The position numbers and the translations under genes were made by a program. From positions 312-64,311 of the forward strand of contig NZ_JAEPBH010000012.1 in NCBI RefSeq assembly GCF_016632365.1: a stretch of DNA of 64,000 nucleotides, read 5' to 3'. Below the pieces are notes generated by a model. That model was not told the DNA's origin and made no database searches. It saw only the letters and a list, made by a program, of their open reading frames with translations. Numbering within the stretch: the stretch's first letter is position 1; each line of letters starts with the position of its first letter. Origin of the DNA: Tenebrionibacter intestinalis (GTDB lineage Bacteria; Pseudomonadota; Gammaproteobacteria; Enterobacterales; Enterobacteriaceae). Positions 1 through 8,100 of this stretch are shown piece after piece.

Positions 1-259
1 AGGTTCGCTCATTATTATAGTGAGCCAGCCATCCATCAAGATTCTTCACTTCCGGCGCCGGGGTGGTTGTTGCTTCAATACTGGTATCTTCCGCCAGTGG
101 ATCAATAACAACCGGGTTCGGTATCCTTACCGGGTTTTGGTTACCTGTATTTGACGAAACAGTTATACCGGCACTGTCAGACGTCCAAATGATGGTGATA
201 CGCGCTTCTTCCTCTGAGTGCGTGCGACGAGCGGTCTGCCCTGGCAAGGAAAATGACAT
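1..259 (-). CDS. Partial S-type-pyocin-like linker joined to an IS481/IS3-like transposase tail (runs off left edge)
   Basis: Reading leftward from an ATG at 257-259 there is an open frame to the window edge with no stop. Its middle matches the linker of the toxin gene at 1066-1734: both carry NTGNQNPVRIPNPVV followed by DPLAEDTSIEATTTPAP. After that linker the two diverge. Here the next residues are EVKNLDGWLAHYNNERT, which resemble the C-terminal part of IS481/IS3-type integrase-core transposases (family pattern W..HYNNERTHQG), rather than a toxin domain. So this is either a displaced toxin tail interrupted by a transposase fragment or a genuine hybrid frame. The ATG is only the first available one; the true 5' part of a pyocin-like protein is missing. 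No function is assigned. Linker identity is seen directly; transposase similarity is recall from family patterns. Confidence 0.5.
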   Translation of the reverse strand, partial: MSFSLPGQTARRTHSEEEARITIIWTSDSAGITVSSNTGNQNPVRIPNPVVIDPLAEDTSIEATTTPAPEVKNLDGWLAHYNNERT

Positions 260-443
260 CTTCTTCGGCAGCGATCATGGTGGCGAGCGTGGAACCATGC
301 TGTATGGCCTAATTGGAACGTGCAGGCTCAATGGCCTCGATCCGAAAGCCTACCTCTGATATATCCTGAGCGTGCTGCTGGAATGGACATTGAACAAAGT
401 GGCAGAACTTCTGCTATGGAACGTAGATCACACCACTAAATAG
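239..443 (+). pseudogene. IS66-family transposase (TnpC) C-terminal remnant
   Basis: The plus strand encodes FFGSDHGGERG, LYGLIGTCRLNGLDP and, later, a short C-terminus ending at TAG 441-443. These match the conserved C-terminal end of IS66-type TnpC transposases. An in-frame TGA at 357-359 interrupts the frame where the family normally has an arginine or other sense codon after the AYL of the DP.AYL motif, and nothing upstream of about 239 belongs to the transposase. The remnant is therefore non-functional. It is antisense to, and abuts or overlaps, the start of the pyocin-like linker frame, so the junction near 235-260 is a recombination scar. The bases just after 443 resemble the right end of an IS66 element, but I could not define the terminal inverted repeat. 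Confidence 0.75.
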
Positions 444-554
444 CCGTTAATACGGCAATCACTTTACGCTTACATATCAATAAATTGCAATGCTAAGAGT
501 CGGTTCTCCACAGTCGGTGTGCTTTGGCTGAATGTTCGAAAGGATAAGGAATGA

Positions 555-582
555 AGCAGCACTACCGATATGTAGTGCTGCT
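555..582 (-). terminator. Hairpin downstream of the immunity gene
   Basis: Perfect 11-bp stem (555-565 with 572-582) around a 6-base loop, about 20 bp past the stop of the immunity gene on the minus strand. The U-tract after it is weak, so terminator function is probable rather than certain. Confidence 0.5.
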
Positions 583-601
583 TTGGGAAGAATGGGGAAA
601 T

Positions 602-1069
602 CTACCAACGAAGGGCTGAAGTTGGGAGGAAAGTTATTTTTTTTACCATTTCTTCCAGATCGTAACTGACTTGCATTGCTATAGGCATATGAAAATCCTC
701 TATGGCATAACGTTCAGTCCATCCAAAGGTTTTGTTTGCTACCTTGCGTGGAGGAGCTGCTTTATCTGGTTTCCCGAAGGTATCATGCACCCATTGTCGT
801 GGCATTTCTGTCTTGAGTGGCGTAGGTAAATCATTAGGGAAAATCCACCCTTTTATGCCATCCCGCTGAATTCGTAACGTTATTTCCTGAAGTATCATTC
901 CGTCTCTTTTGAAAGAAAGAAATACTCCCTCTTTGACCATATCAAGGTTGAGATCAGGATCTCCATATTCGCCAGAAGGTTTCGTTTTATACGATATAAT
1001 GTTCTGCTCAAGCATTTCGTGATACGTCTGACCTAAGCAACGGATTAATGCCTCAATATTTATTGTCAT
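602..1069 (-). CDS. Probable immunity protein of the pyocin-like toxin (DUF6392-like)
   Basis: A 155-residue protein with no signal peptide or membrane segment. Its start codon overlaps the stop of the upstream toxin gene in an ATGA arrangement (1066-1069), the usual coupling of a polymorphic toxin to its cognate immunity protein. The sequence (start MTINIEALIRCLG, end ITFLPTSALRW) resembles small proteins annotated DUF6392, which are repeatedly found directly after S-type-pyocin-domain toxins. The expected role is to bind the toxin domain in the producing cell and block it. The base composition is clearly lower in GC than the backbone, in keeping with horizontal origin. The family name is from memory, the toxin-immunity arrangement is seen, and the activity is inferred. 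Confidence 0.65.
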   Translation of the reverse strand: MTINIEALIRCLGQTYHEMLEQNIISYKTKPSGEYGDPDLNLDMVKEGVFLSFKRDGMILQEITLRIQRDGIKGWIFPNDLPTPLKTEMPRQWVHDTFGKPDKAAPPRKVANKTFGWTERYAIEDFHMPIAMQVSYDLEEMVKKITFLPTSALRW

Positions 1070-1734
1070 TTATACAATCCCATTGATGAATTAATTTTAT
1101 GCATTTTAACTCTTGCAGCTTCTATTTGTGCTTCTGTAGCGCCATGCTCTTTCAATGCTGATTTTATTGCATCAAGGTTTCTATCTACTGCTGCCCGCAA
1201 ATTAGATGCATCTAATTTAATCTGAGCCTCACTATTCCTACGCCCATAAGTTTCGCTGATTTTTCGATGAACATCTATTGGAACAGTAATTGCTGCGACC
1301 TCATTTGCCAAATCATTAATATCATCTTTGTCTAATAATGGATCTAAGTTTCGGTAATATTCTTTTACTGCTGCCTTTGACGGTATATGATCGGCATGAT
1401 ATTTACCTTCCCGTGAGCGCCCTTCGAGATTACTATATAAATCAACTTCCAAAAACTTAACAGGTGGCTTGCTCAGGTATATATATATCGGAGGAATATT
1501 CGGCAACGGCAGAATAAGAATATAATCCGCAAATTTCTTCTCTGCCGGCGCCGGAGTGGTTGTTGCTTCAATACTGGTATCTTCCGCCAGCGGATCAACA
1601 ACTACCGGGTTCGGTATCCTTACCGGGTTTTGGTTGCCGGTATTCCACGAATTATTCTCACCTGTGTTATCCGGCGTCCAGACGATCGTTATATAGGGAT
1701 CTTCCTCCGTGGTGAACGTATAACCGAATTGCAA
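1066..1734 (-). CDS. Orphan C-terminal toxin module of an S-type-pyocin-like protein
   Basis: 222 residues. Residues about 1-65 are the proline-rich linker shared by S-type pyocin domain proteins (NTGNQNPVRIPNPVVV, then a TTTPAP stretch). The remainder, after a hydrophobic proline-rich patch, carries GKYHADHIPS, a DHxPS-type motif common in nuclease-like polymorphic toxins, and ends in a helical, charged segment. There is no N-terminal trafficking region. The only start is TTG at 1732-1734, and an in-frame TAA lies four codons upstream, so the gene looks like a displaced toxin tail rather than an intact effector. It is coupled to the immunity gene. It could serve as a donor for C-terminal exchange with an intact effector elsewhere, as in other polymorphic toxin loci. 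Expression from the TTG is unproven, and the nuclease class is not assigned. Confidence 0.65.
   Translation of the reverse strand: MQFGYTFTTEEDPYITIVWTPDNTGENNSWNTGNQNPVRIPNPVVVDPLAEDTSIEATTTPAPAEKKFADYILILPLPNIPPIYIYLSKPPVKFLEVDLYSNLEGRSREGKYHADHIPSKAAVKEYYRNLDPLLDKDDINDLANEVAAITVPIDVHRKISETYGRRNSEAQIKLDASNLRAAVDRNLDAIKSALKEHGATEAQIEAARVKMHKINSSMGLYK
1548..1707. repeat. Direct repeat of the pyocin linker (partner at about 52-214)
   Basis: About 160 bp here is repeated in the same orientation at about 52-214, including the segment coding for the NPVRIPNPVV linker. Identity is high in the linker and fades at both ends (for example where the two copies reach the poorly matched ...CTTCCTC boundary). 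This is the homology block through which different toxin ends could be exchanged. Confidence 0.85.
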
Positions 1735-2074
1735 TTTGACTTAAACGCGATGTTTGCCAATCGGTTACGGGGGTACGCCTTAGTATGCAAATCAGGTATG
1801 ACGCGGACGAAATGGCCAGGCCCGGACTCATTTTTTCCTGCTTCGGAAGTGCGCTGGCGATTCCGTTTTCTGGAGGGCCTTAAAGCGCAGGGTAACCTGG
1901 TTTCGCATGGCGGGCATACGCTGTCGGGGGCGTAAAATGGCGCGGGTCAGCAGCCGGAAGGCGCATACGTTCACCACGCAGGAAGTGCCGTTCACCATCA
2001 AACGAAGTGATTAACGCAAGGGAGTGGAAGGGGGCAAGGAAAGCGTCGTCGGAACCGGTAAACCGGTAAAAGGC
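1735..2074. other. Gene-free spacer between the toxin cassette and murP
   Basis: No frame here has recognisable protein similarity. Short plus-strand frames around 1741-2010 look like debris. GC content rises abruptly relative to the toxin genes, which marks the boundary between foreign and backbone-like DNA. Confidence 0.5.
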
Positions 2075-2112
2075 GGGCAGGCGGCGGGGGAATAATGCGC
2101 TACCGCCTGCCC
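2075..2112 (-). terminator. Rho-independent terminator of the murQP operon
   Basis: Perfect 10-bp GC-rich stem (2075-2084 with 2103-2112), read on the minus strand directly after the murP stop and followed by a short T-run near 2069-2073. Confidence 0.7.
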
Positions 2113-2117
2113 TTATT

Positions 2118-3554
2118 TTAGCTTAAATCAACGTTTTTATGGCCGAAAAACCAGGTCACAATAAAGCCGGAGAGGTAAGAGATCAGCACGCCCGCTGCAT
2201 AAACGGCCATGCCGGCGTAAATCCCTTCGCCTGAAGTCATCAGCGGCAGCGAAACCAGGCCTGAGGGACCAAAGACGGTGTTCAGGCCGACCGGCAGCCC
2301 GAACCACGCCACCAGCCCAATGAAGAAACCGCCGCATGCGCCGCCGATGCAGGCGGTAACGAATGGCTTAACGCGCGGCAGCGTAACGGCGTAAATCAGC
2401 GGCTCGCCCACGCCCAACAGCCCCGGAATAATAGCCCCTTTCACCTGATTACGGGTGATGGAACCGCGCGCCGAGCGCAAGTAAAGCGCCAGCGCCGCGC
2501 CCACCTGACCGCCGCCCGCCATCGCCAGAATCGGGAACAGGGAGTTGAAGCCCTGCACATCCATCAGCGCAAAATAGACCGGGATAAACCCCTGGTGGAC
2601 GCCAAACACAACCGCTATCAGGAACAGGCCGGCGAGAACGGCGCAGCCAAACGGGTTGCCGTTGAGGTGTAAAAACAGCCAGGACATCCCCTTAAACAGC
2701 TCGCCGCCAAAAGGCATGATAAGCGTAAACGTCAGCGCGCCGGTGATAAGCAACGCCAGCATAGACGTCAGAATCATGTCCAGGTTATCGGGGATAATCT
2801 TACGCAACTGGCGCTCGATCCAGGCGCCCAGCATTGAGGCGATCAGCACGCCGATAATGTTACCGCGCGGATCGATATCCATCCCGAAGAAGTTATCAAT
2901 ACCGGAGAAGTAGCCGGTTGTCGCTTGCGGGTTGTAGCCCAGCAGAAACAGGGCGGCGATAATTGCGCCGTTTACTCCCGAACCGCCAAACGCTTTTTGG
3001 GCGTTATAGCCAATCAATATGGGCAGGAACGTGAACAGGCCTTTGCCAAAAATTTTCATATAACCCACGATATGCACAATCGTGGCATTTTTCTCAGCGG
3101 CGTTCGCCAGCAGGCTTTGCTCGATTAACGTAGCGAAGCCCAGCAGCATCCCGGCGGCGATAAAGCCTGGAATCAGCGGCGTGAAGATGGTGGCGAACTT
3201 TGCGAGGAACTGATGAACCGCGCTGGTTTGCTTCGCCTTCATTTTCTGTTTTGTGTCGCTGGCGATGGATGCGACGGCCTGCGGTTCGGCATTCGCGCCG
3301 TTTGCCAGCCTGTGGTTCATCATCTCGGCAGCCGTCTGGGCCTTGCCCGGGCCGAGGATTATCTGAAGCTGATCGTCGCTGTTGATAACGCCCAGCACGC
3401 CCGGCAGCGCCTTTAATGCATCCTGCTGGATAAGCCCATCGTCTCTAAGCGTCAGGCGCAGGCGGGTCATACAGTGGCCGCACACCTGTATATTCGATTT
3501 ATTACCTACCCGTTCCAGGATAGCAGTAATAAGTTGTTCGGTAATTTTGGCCAT
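2118..3554 (-). CDS. murP: PTS system N-acetylmuramic acid transporter, EIIBC component
   Basis: Inner-membrane phosphotransferase permease that imports N-acetylmuramic acid and releases the 6-phosphate inside. At 478 residues it is close to E. coli MurP (474). Residues about 1-80 form the EIIB domain with the phosphorylated cysteine in CMTRLR (Cys28); a linker leads to the EIIC domain, which starts near [20 protein letters not shown] and contains many transmembrane segments and [14 protein letters not shown]. There is no EIIA domain, so it presumably takes phosphate from the general EIIA-Glc, as in E. coli. It lies 2 bp after murQ, so the two are co-transcribed and the imported product is handed to MurQ. 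The order murQ-murP is the same as in E. coli, but no murR regulator or yfeW is present beside it. Confidence 0.95.
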   Translation of the reverse strand: MAKITEQLITAILERVGNKSNIQVCGHCMTRLRLTLRDDGLIQQDALKALPGVLGVINSDDQLQIILGPGKAQTAAEMMNHRLANGANAEPQAVASIASDTKQKMKAKQTSAVHQFLAKFATIFTPLIPGFIAAGMLLGFATLIEQSLLANAAEKNATIVHIVGYMKIFGKGLFTFLPILIGYNAQKAFGGSGVNGAIIAALFLLGYNPQATTGYFSGIDNFFGMDIDPRGNIIGVLIASMLGAWIERQLRKIIPDNLDMILTSMLALLITGALTFTLIMPFGGELFKGMSWLFLHLNGNPFGCAVLAGLFLIAVVFGVHQGFIPVYFALMDVQGFNSLFPILAMAGGGQVGAALALYLRSARGSITRNQVKGAIIPGLLGVGEPLIYAVTLPRVKPFVTACIGGACGGFFIGLVAWFGLPVGLNTVFGPSGLVSLPLMTSGEGIYAGMAVYAAGVLISYLSGFIVTWFFGHKNVDLS

Positions 3555-3556
3555 TG

Positions 3557-4465
3557 CTAGCTCCTCGCATTTGCCAGTGCCTGGCGAATGAATCCGCCGT
3601 TATCGTTTAAAAGCTGTTTTGCCTGTTCTGCATTGAGATTTGCCAGCACCATAACGATTGCGGTTTTACAGTGGCCGCCGCATGCGTCCAGCGCCTGTTT
3701 GGCCATCTGTTGATCGCAGTCCGTTGCCTGCATAACTATGTTGATTTGACGTTGAACCAGCTTCATGTTGGTCGCTTCCACGTCCACCATCAGGTTGCCG
3801 TAAACTTTGCCGGTGCGGATCATCGCGCCGGTCGTGAGCATATTCAGCACCAGCTTTTGCGCCGTACCGGCTTTCATGCGCGAAGAACCGGTCACCACTT
3901 CCGCGCCTACTACCGGAACAATCGAAATATCGGCAATTTGCGTCATTTCGCTGCCTTCGTTGCAGGTCAGCGCCACCGTGGTTGCCCCCAGGCTTTTGGC
4001 ATAATTGAGCGCGCCGGTCACATAAGGCGTGCGCCCGCTGGCGGCAATGCCTACCAGCACATCACGGGCGTTGAACTGGATATTTTTCAGATCGTCAACG
4101 CCAAACGCCACGCTATCTTCGGCGTTTTCTACCGCCTGGAGGATGGCCTTATGTCCGCCTGCGATTAACCCTACCACCTGCTCATGCGGCGTGCCGTAGG
4201 TCGGCGGGCATTCGCTGGCGTCCAGAATCCCCAGACGTCCGGAGGTGCCCGCGCCGCAATAGATAAGACGCCCGCCTTTCCCAAAGGCCGCCACGATGGC
4301 GTCAACGGCGCGCGTGATGGCCGGAATCACTTTTTCAACCGCCAGCGCGACTTTTTGGTCTTCACTATTAATCACGCGCAACATTTCTTCGGTAGAAAGC
4401 ATGTCGATGTTTTCGCTCTGAATATTGCGCCCTTCGGTGGTCAGGGAAGATAAATCGATTTTCAT
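3557..4465 (-). CDS. murQ: N-acetylmuramic acid 6-phosphate etherase
   Basis: Cytoplasmic lyase that splits the D-lactyl ether of MurNAc 6-phosphate to give GlcNAc 6-phosphate and D-lactate, used in growth on MurNAc and in wall recycling. 302 residues, against 298 in E. coli. A SIS sugar-phosphate domain is visible with [16 protein letters not shown] at residues 70-85, whose terminal Glu is a family active-site residue, and with [16 protein letters not shown] further on. It is the third gene of the probable porin-DUF2057-murQ-murP operon and lies 2 bp before murP. A 41-bp gap separates it from the DUF2057 gene. Confidence 0.96.
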   Translation of the reverse strand: MKIDLSSLTTEGRNIQSENIDMLSTEEMLRVINSEDQKVALAVEKVIPAITRAVDAIVAAFGKGGRLIYCGAGTSGRLGILDASECPPTYGTPHEQVVGLIAGGHKAILQAVENAEDSVAFGVDDLKNIQFNARDVLVGIAASGRTPYVTGALNYAKSLGATTVALTCNEGSEMTQIADISIVPVVGAEVVTGSSRMKAGTAQKLVLNMLTTGAMIRTGKVYGNLMVDVEATNMKLVQRQINIVMQATDCDQQMAKQALDACGGHCKTAIVMVLANLNAEQAKQLLNDNGGFIRQALANARS

Positions 4466-4506
4466 TACGGTACTGTCTCGCTGTTTGTTGCTATAAAAGG
4501 CAAAAG

Positions 4507-5079
4507 TTAAAGTTCCAGCGCCCAGCGCAAAAAGGCTTTGCGATCGGCGGCGTTAAGTTTTAAAAATTCACGCTGTGCCTGGCTTAATGTGGCCTTGCCT
4601 TCCTGTGTTGACGCGGTCGACGGGCGTGCTACAGCGCCTCCTGGCAGATACTGGCTGTAGTCTGTCATTAATGAGCTTTGGGCAATGTTCACTTTCTTCG
4701 CGTTCAGAGCAACGCTATCTCCCTGGGCGTCTTTAAGCGTAAAGCGAGGTTGCTCAGCGGCCCTGCGCGCTTCCTGCGCGGTTCGGGGCGTATCAGTGGA
4801 TAATGTAAATGCGCCGTTTTGGGGCGTGCTAAATGTTAAAAGCCAGGCCTCAGAGGTCACGCGCCCCAGGCTTTCGTTAGAAGAACCCGGATTGGCGGAC
4901 GCTTCAAAACGCACAATCAGCGCCTGTTCGCCTGCGTTAACCGTTATCGATTTGGCCAGGGCGTTCATCTTCGCATCGCGGGCGGCTAAAACGTTAACGT
5001 TCTCGCTGGTTTTGATTGTTGCGGCCTGCGCGACGCCGGTTAAGGTCAACAGCGCCAGCATAAGCATCGTTCTTATCAT
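4507..5079 (-). CDS. DUF2057 (UPF0319/YccT-like) periplasmic protein
   Basis: 190 residues with a signal peptide (cleavage expected after AQA at about residue 19). The mature part follows the DUF2057 layout seen in YccT: an early [12 protein letters not shown] segment, a [12 protein letters not shown] strand, and a C-terminal [14 protein letters not shown] helix like the FLQWA end of YccT. The biochemical role of this family is not established. Its position between a porin and murQ, 41 bp before murQ and about 55 bp after the porin, suggests co-expression with MurNAc uptake; this link is an inference. It is not the chromosomal yccT locus by context, so it is probably a paralogue. Confidence 0.7.
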   Translation of the reverse strand: MIRTMLMLALLTLTGVAQAATIKTSENVNVLAARDAKMNALAKSITVNAGEQALIVRFEASANPGSSNESLGRVTSEAWLLTFSTPQNGAFTLSTDTPRTAQEARRAAEQPRFTLKDAQGDSVALNAKKVNIAQSSLMTDYSQYLPGGAVARPSTASTQEGKATLSQAQREFLKLNAADRKAFLRWALEL

Positions 5080-5134
5080 CGGATTCTCCTTTTATGAACC
5101 GGAACGGCGCGCCCGTTCCGGCTTCACGGCAAGT

Positions 5135-6220
5135 TTAAAATTCGTAACGCAGCCCTGCGTGGTAGAAGCTTTGCGAGGCTGAACTACCGCCAAACGAGAC
5201 ATTACTGCCGGTAACGGCGTTATAACCGTCGTGGCCGTTACGCAGAATATACGCAGTGTAAATTGAGCTGCGCGGGGTGAGCTTGTACTGCACTTCAAAT
5301 GTGGTGTCACGCAGCATAAGCTTATCGCCGCCCTTATTGCTGAGGTAGCGGTAGCCTGCACGCACCGTCCAGTCGCTGTTGATGTCATAGACAGCGGTGA
5401 ACTCGTGGTTTTTGTCTTTGCTGTCCGCCCGGCCGTTAACATAGGTTACGGTATCCTGCGAATAGAGGTAGCCAAGCATCAGCGGGCCAAGGTAGTAGCG
5501 CGTACCCACACCGCCATAGGTAAAGGTATCTGCGCCGTTAGCGCGGCTCTTTTCACCCTGGTCGGCGCGGGTTTTCTGGAACGCCACAACCGGCGCCAGC
5601 CTGCCCGCATCCCCCATATCCAGCGTATAGCGCAGCGCTGCATTGTAGCCATAATCCAGGTCGGAAGTATTATTGCCGATGATATAAGCGGTAGAAAAAT
5701 CCAGATTGCCGAAGCTGTTCTGGTACTGCACGGTGCCGTCCTGACGGAAAACCTGCACGGCGGTCGGGTCGATGTAGCGCGCCTGGCGGCCGGTTGAAAC
5801 ATCGGAGCTTGCGAATACGTCGCCAATATCCGTAAACATAATCAGGCCGGAAGAGACGCGCCCGCCGGTCAGTTTCCCGTACTGGGACATATCCAGACCT
5901 GCCCAGACATAGCGTGCGGTCAGGCTGTCGTTATCCCCTTCAACGTTATTGGCGTATTCAGCGGAGTTGACCTGATACTGCGCAAGGCCAATCACGGATA
6001 CTGTGTCGTTAACCACCTGGCGGCTGCTAAAGCCGAGGCGGCCGTCAAAATCGCCCTGGGTATCGCCGGTTTTTTTATCTGAAACGTTGAAACCCAGGCG
6101 GCCGTACAGATCGACGGTAGAACCGTCTTTTCCACGATAGATTTCAGCGGCTTGCGTTGCGCCACAGGCCAGAATAGCCAGCGCAGAGATAAGGTAAGTT
6201 TTTGTTTTCACTATCATCAT
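5135..6220 (-). CDS. Outer-membrane general porin (OmpC/PhoE superfamily)
   Basis: 361 residues. Signal peptide ends near ATQA (about residue 24), and the mature chain opens AEIYRGKDGSTVDLYGRLGF, typical of the 16-strand trimeric enterobacterial porins. Further hallmarks are RYVWAGLDMSQYGKLTGGR and the C-terminal phenylalanine (GLRYEF) needed for BAM assembly. It should form a diffusion channel in the outer membrane. Two adjacent ATG codons offer alternative starts. It is the first gene of a four-gene minus-strand run that ends in murQP, so it may admit muropeptide sugars; substrate preference cannot be read from the sequence. It is shorter than, and clearly distinct from, OmpC and OmpF, suggesting a specialised paralogue. 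Confidence 0.88.
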   Translation of the reverse strand: MMIVKTKTYLISALAILACGATQAAEIYRGKDGSTVDLYGRLGFNVSDKKTGDTQGDFDGRLGFSSRQVVNDTVSVIGLAQYQVNSAEYANNVEGDNDSLTARYVWAGLDMSQYGKLTGGRVSSGLIMFTDIGDVFASSDVSTGRQARYIDPTAVQVFRQDGTVQYQNSFGNLDFSTAYIIGNNTSDLDYGYNAALRYTLDMGDAGRLAPVVAFQKTRADQGEKSRANGADTFTYGGVGTRYYLGPLMLGYLYSQDTVTYVNGRADSKDKNHEFTAVYDINSDWTVRAGYRYLSNKGGDKLMLRDTTFEVQYKLTPRSSIYTAYILRNGHDGYNAVTGSNVSFGGSSASQSFYHAGLRYEF

Positions 6221-6589
6221 TCTCTTTTTGGGGACGAGCTATTAGTGTAATTCGCGATGGAATAATCTATTATTAAAATAAAAATATGAAGGAATATTTT
6301 ATTCAATCTTAAATAAATGTGACTGCCTTCAAATAAAACGCTGTCTACGTATTCGCCAGGCGCTGGCGTACCGGGGGCCTGCAAACATAAAAAGACAAGG
6401 CGTAGGGGCATGACAAAGTGGTAACAGAAGCGGCGAGGCGTTTTGTTCCGCCCGTATCCTGTATGCGCGTGAACAGATAGCGGGCTGGAGAGGAAAGAAC
6501 ATTCAGCGACAGGCGGTTGAGTGTATACGGGCGCGCAGCCGCCAAAAGCGGCGCCAGGACTAACAGGGGCCGCCAGACAACGGATCCTG
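6221..6589. other. Upstream region of the porin operon
   Basis: The first about 110 bp upstream of the porin start are strongly AT-rich and should hold the operon promoter, though no consensus promoter or regulator site stands out. From about 6345 the DNA is GC-rich again and shows no recognisable gene; long frames there are on the GC-biased shadows of the adjoining aldehyde dehydrogenase remnant. Confidence 0.45.
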
Positions 6590-7050
6590 TAGCACCACGA
6601 TGCTTAGCGCAGGCCGCCCGGGTTGACGTACTTCGTTTTGGGGGACGCTTGCGGCGCTTTCTCGCCCGGGGCCGGGCTCTTTCACGCCGCCGAAAGACGT
6701 CGCCTCGATGGAGATAATCCCCCGCATTCACGCCCACCGTGCCGCTGCGTGACGCGGCGCGTTAAATCGCAGGTGTAGAGATCCAGAACGACGTGGCGTT
6801 AGCGTGTTCAATGGCCTCCTGCTCCTGGCTGCAACGGAAACAGGCAGCCAGCGGGCCGAAGGTTTCTTCACTGGCAAGCCGCATTTTATGCGTCGCGTCG
6901 GCGATAACCGTGGGCGGGTAAAACGAGGCGCCGGGCGCGTGGGCGTTCGCCGCCGCACACCAGGCGGCGGCCGCGTTGCAGCGCGTCCTTAACGTGCGCT
7001 TCTACTTTATCCACCGCTTTTGGGTTAATAAGTGGCCCTGCCGCGCGCCT
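6590..7050 (-). pseudogene. Decayed succinate-semialdehyde dehydrogenase-like (GabD-type) gene, C-terminal part
   Basis: On the minus strand, read across at least three frame changes, successive pieces match the C-terminal third of GabD-type aldehyde dehydrogenases: GPLINPKAVDKVEAHVKDAL, then MRLASEETFGPLAACFR, then an EQEAIEHANA segment and finally VGVNAGIISIEATSFGGVKE. These fall in the right order and spacing. The N-terminal two thirds, with the catalytic Glu and Cys, are missing, and frameshifts separate every block, so no enzyme can be made. The neighbouring gene-poor DNA suggests that a once larger catabolic locus is being lost here. Confidence 0.75.
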
Positions 7051-7804
7051 GCCGGGTGTTCGCAACGAAGGCTCGCCGCCTGCGCCGTTTCATGTATTAT
7101 AAATTTATTTTTTCATTAGTAATGTTACTGTTTTTGGGCGCATATTTGCGACAAGGCAAGCACCTGTTTGAATTGGTCGGGGGTAATAAAACAAGCATAC
7201 GTATGGGCTGCAACTATATGATGCGCCCAAAACAGGCGGAAGCGTAGTGGGGTCAGGTTTTAAATAAATACCGTAATGTGGTTTTTTCTGTTGTTTTTCA
7301 TTGTTTATGTAATTTTTTACACCAAATTATGGCGGTTTTTATGAAAATCACACAACGTGTCGTTGGCGGAATTTAGCGTGATAAAAACAGAATAAAAATA
7401 AATAACCGTCGGAGGGCGTTTTTCCGGCGTTTGTTGTAATTTTTAATACTTAAGCTAAATTTATGAAAAATGCGCGTGGTTGCCGCTTTGGCGGTTCTTT
7501 GCTTGCCTGCGACGCGCTCCGGTTAAGGCCGTTTTATGGATAAACGTTTATGGCCTGACGTTTATGCGCGCGCATTCGTGTTTTTCGCTTCATCGTTGCA
7601 GGCGTAGCTGCCTGTAATGACGTTCAGCGTTTAGCTGACCAGTGTCATACGTTAATGGCGCCTGGCAACGTCGCGTCATTTGCCGTGAGCGGTACGGTGC
7701 AGGACACCGTTTTATTGCTGCGATGGCGCTTAACCTGCCGAGCCCTGTTTACGGGGCGTTAACCTGCCTCAGCGCCCGGCGCGCGACATGGCAAGCGGCG
7801 CTGA
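7051..7804. other. Gene-poor spacer
   Basis: About 750 bp without a supportable gene. The part from 7100 to 7480 is AT-rich and promoter-like. The part after 7500 has many stops in all frames and only fragmentary open frames. Confidence 0.5.
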
Positions 7805-8071
7805 GCGAATGAGTCATGCACGTTACAAGAGTACGAACAATGGCCGCTGGGGCGTAAGCGGCAGCGCGAGTGGGCCAGGCGCTGCTTTATCTTTCTCCAG
7901 GCCGACGGACGGCTGCGTGCATATCACTATACCGCCAGAGCGCTGGCCGGGCAGGGCAGGCCTGCGGCCTACTCAGGTGGTGAATGTCGCGTTTTAATCC
8001 CGGCGCAGGAGGCGTGGGGCGCGGCTGTTGCGCTACAGGCAGCCGCCGAAGCAGGGACGGGTATTTATTAA
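7805..8071 (+). other. Open frame without start, possible gene remnant
   Basis: An 88-codon open frame ends at TAA 8069-8071, just before the LysR gene. It has protein-like composition (for example CFIFLQADGRLRAYHYTARA), but no ATG or convincing ribosome site and no family I recognise. It may be the 3' end of a decayed gene, or chance openness in GC-rich DNA. Confidence 0.25.
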
Positions 8072-8100
8072 CGTTGTTTATACCTTCTGGCGGAGCCACA

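Noticed and set aside
6345..6958. Arginine-rich minus-strand frames
   Set aside because: They are out-of-frame readings of the decayed aldehyde dehydrogenase and its flank.
7032..7247. 71-codon frame with a hydrophobic stretch
   Set aside because: Its 5' part overlaps the aldehyde dehydrogenase remnant antisense, and there is no ribosome site or similarity; a small membrane protein cannot be supported.
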